Shown here piece after piece: positions 63,608-64,000 of a stretch of 64,000 nt of DNA. A program made the translations under genes and the position numbers. The stretch comes from Nemopilema nomurai (Eukaryota; Cnidaria; Scyphozoa; Rhizostomeae; Rhizostomatidae): positions 1,034,415 through 1,098,414 of the forward strand of contig ML133381.1 of assembly GCA_003864495.1 (NCBI GenBank), in the 5' to 3' direction. The notes under the pieces were generated by a model. The model was not told the DNA's origin. It was given only the letters and a program-made list of their open reading frames with translations, and did no database searches. Numbering within the stretch: position 1 is the first letter of the stretch; the number at the start of each line of letters is the position of its first letter.

Positions 63608-64000
63608 CTAGGTAAGACATTGAAGTATGATTAAGCAGTAAAAAACTAGATGGTATAGTTTCGTCTCCCTTCTCGCGGTACAAATTGATTACTTCCAGCG
63701 TAGCGATGGAAGTAACAATAGGGCGTAGTAAGAAAGCCACTTTATAAGGTTCCTGAGCCAAAACAAGCGTCACTAATTTCGTCACTGTGACCCCAAAAGC
63801 CTGCAAGGGATTCGTGTTGCATATCTGGCTGAGAACTTTTACTGTTGCTTCACTCCAACGATTTCTATACGCTATAATTGCGCTATGCTAAAGGTTAACA
63901 TGTGCTTCTGTACCAGTTACGTGATGTTGATAAAGATGCCTGCATTTAGTACTTCAGAACTTCAACTACGCAAAAATTGATTTATGGCACTCGCAGGAAA
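63608..64000 (-). other. Possible upstream exon and flank of the unrecognised - strand gene
   Basis: A - strand frame is open from about 63890 to 63600 and reads VKVLSQICNTNPLQAFGV, TKLVTLVLAQEPYKVAFLL and IVTSIATLEVINLYREKGD. Its composition is protein-like, but no homologue is recognised. Two phase-0 donors (GTGGCT at about 63704, GTAATC at about 63675) would join it to the exon at 63607. The rest of the stretch shows nothing recognisable. Confidence 0.25.

Noticed and set aside
1..64000. tRNA or rRNA genes
   Set aside because: I looked for B-box-like words (GGTTCGANTCC) and conserved rRNA words on both strands by eye and found no convincing candidate. A covariance-model search was not possible.

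Overview
The window is AT-rich nuclear DNA from an animal. Genes are intron-rich with standard GT-AG junctions, and the four recognisable proteins are all conserved metazoan ones. The encoded proteins stay close to vertebrate orthologues, while the introns carry small DNA-transposon relics. A non-bilaterian or other invertebrate, most likely a cnidarian, fits best. That placement is inference; no mitochondrial, rRNA or lineage-specific marker is present.

Layout. (1) 95-10154, + strand: 3' thirteen exons of a sorting nexin of the SNX5/6/32 group; the 5' end lies outside the window. (2) 13944-16446, +: a three-exon SLC3A-type amino-acid-transporter heavy chain (4F2hc/rBAT family) with one apparent 1-nt frameshift in the last exon. 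(3) 19214-28847, +: a complete 14-exon BRF1, the TFIIB-like subunit of the RNA polymerase III factor TFIIIB; the exons sum to 2328 nt, an exact 775-codon frame. (4) about 29640-45770: a satellite DNA island of roughly 170-177 bp monomers, all head to tail. It has decayed monomers at both edges, a short zone with higher-order (4-5 monomer) periodicity, and about 11 kb of nearly identical monomers. (5) 59832-47119, - strand: a complete 28-exon INTS7 (Integrator subunit 7); the exons sum to 3042 nt, an exact 1013-codon frame. (6) 60006-60842, +: a candidate small gene, head to head with INTS7. (7) 63607-61222, -: the 3' part of an unrecognised gene ending in a predicted membrane segment.

The genes are unrelated housekeeping functions: endosome-to-plasma-membrane or Golgi sorting, amino-acid transport, Pol III initiation, and Integrator-mediated Pol II attenuation and snRNA processing. 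They do not form a pathway. The most unusual element is the satellite. It sits in the tail-to-tail gap between BRF1 and INTS7, about 0.8 and 1.3 kb from their coding ends. It shows centromere-like zoning and a 14-16 bp perfect palindrome retained in most monomers. Other notable points are a minisatellite in INTS7 that copies that intron's own 5' splice site, a GC-AG intron in INTS7, and a MITE inserted into a 45-bp tandem duplication inside the sorting-nexin gene.
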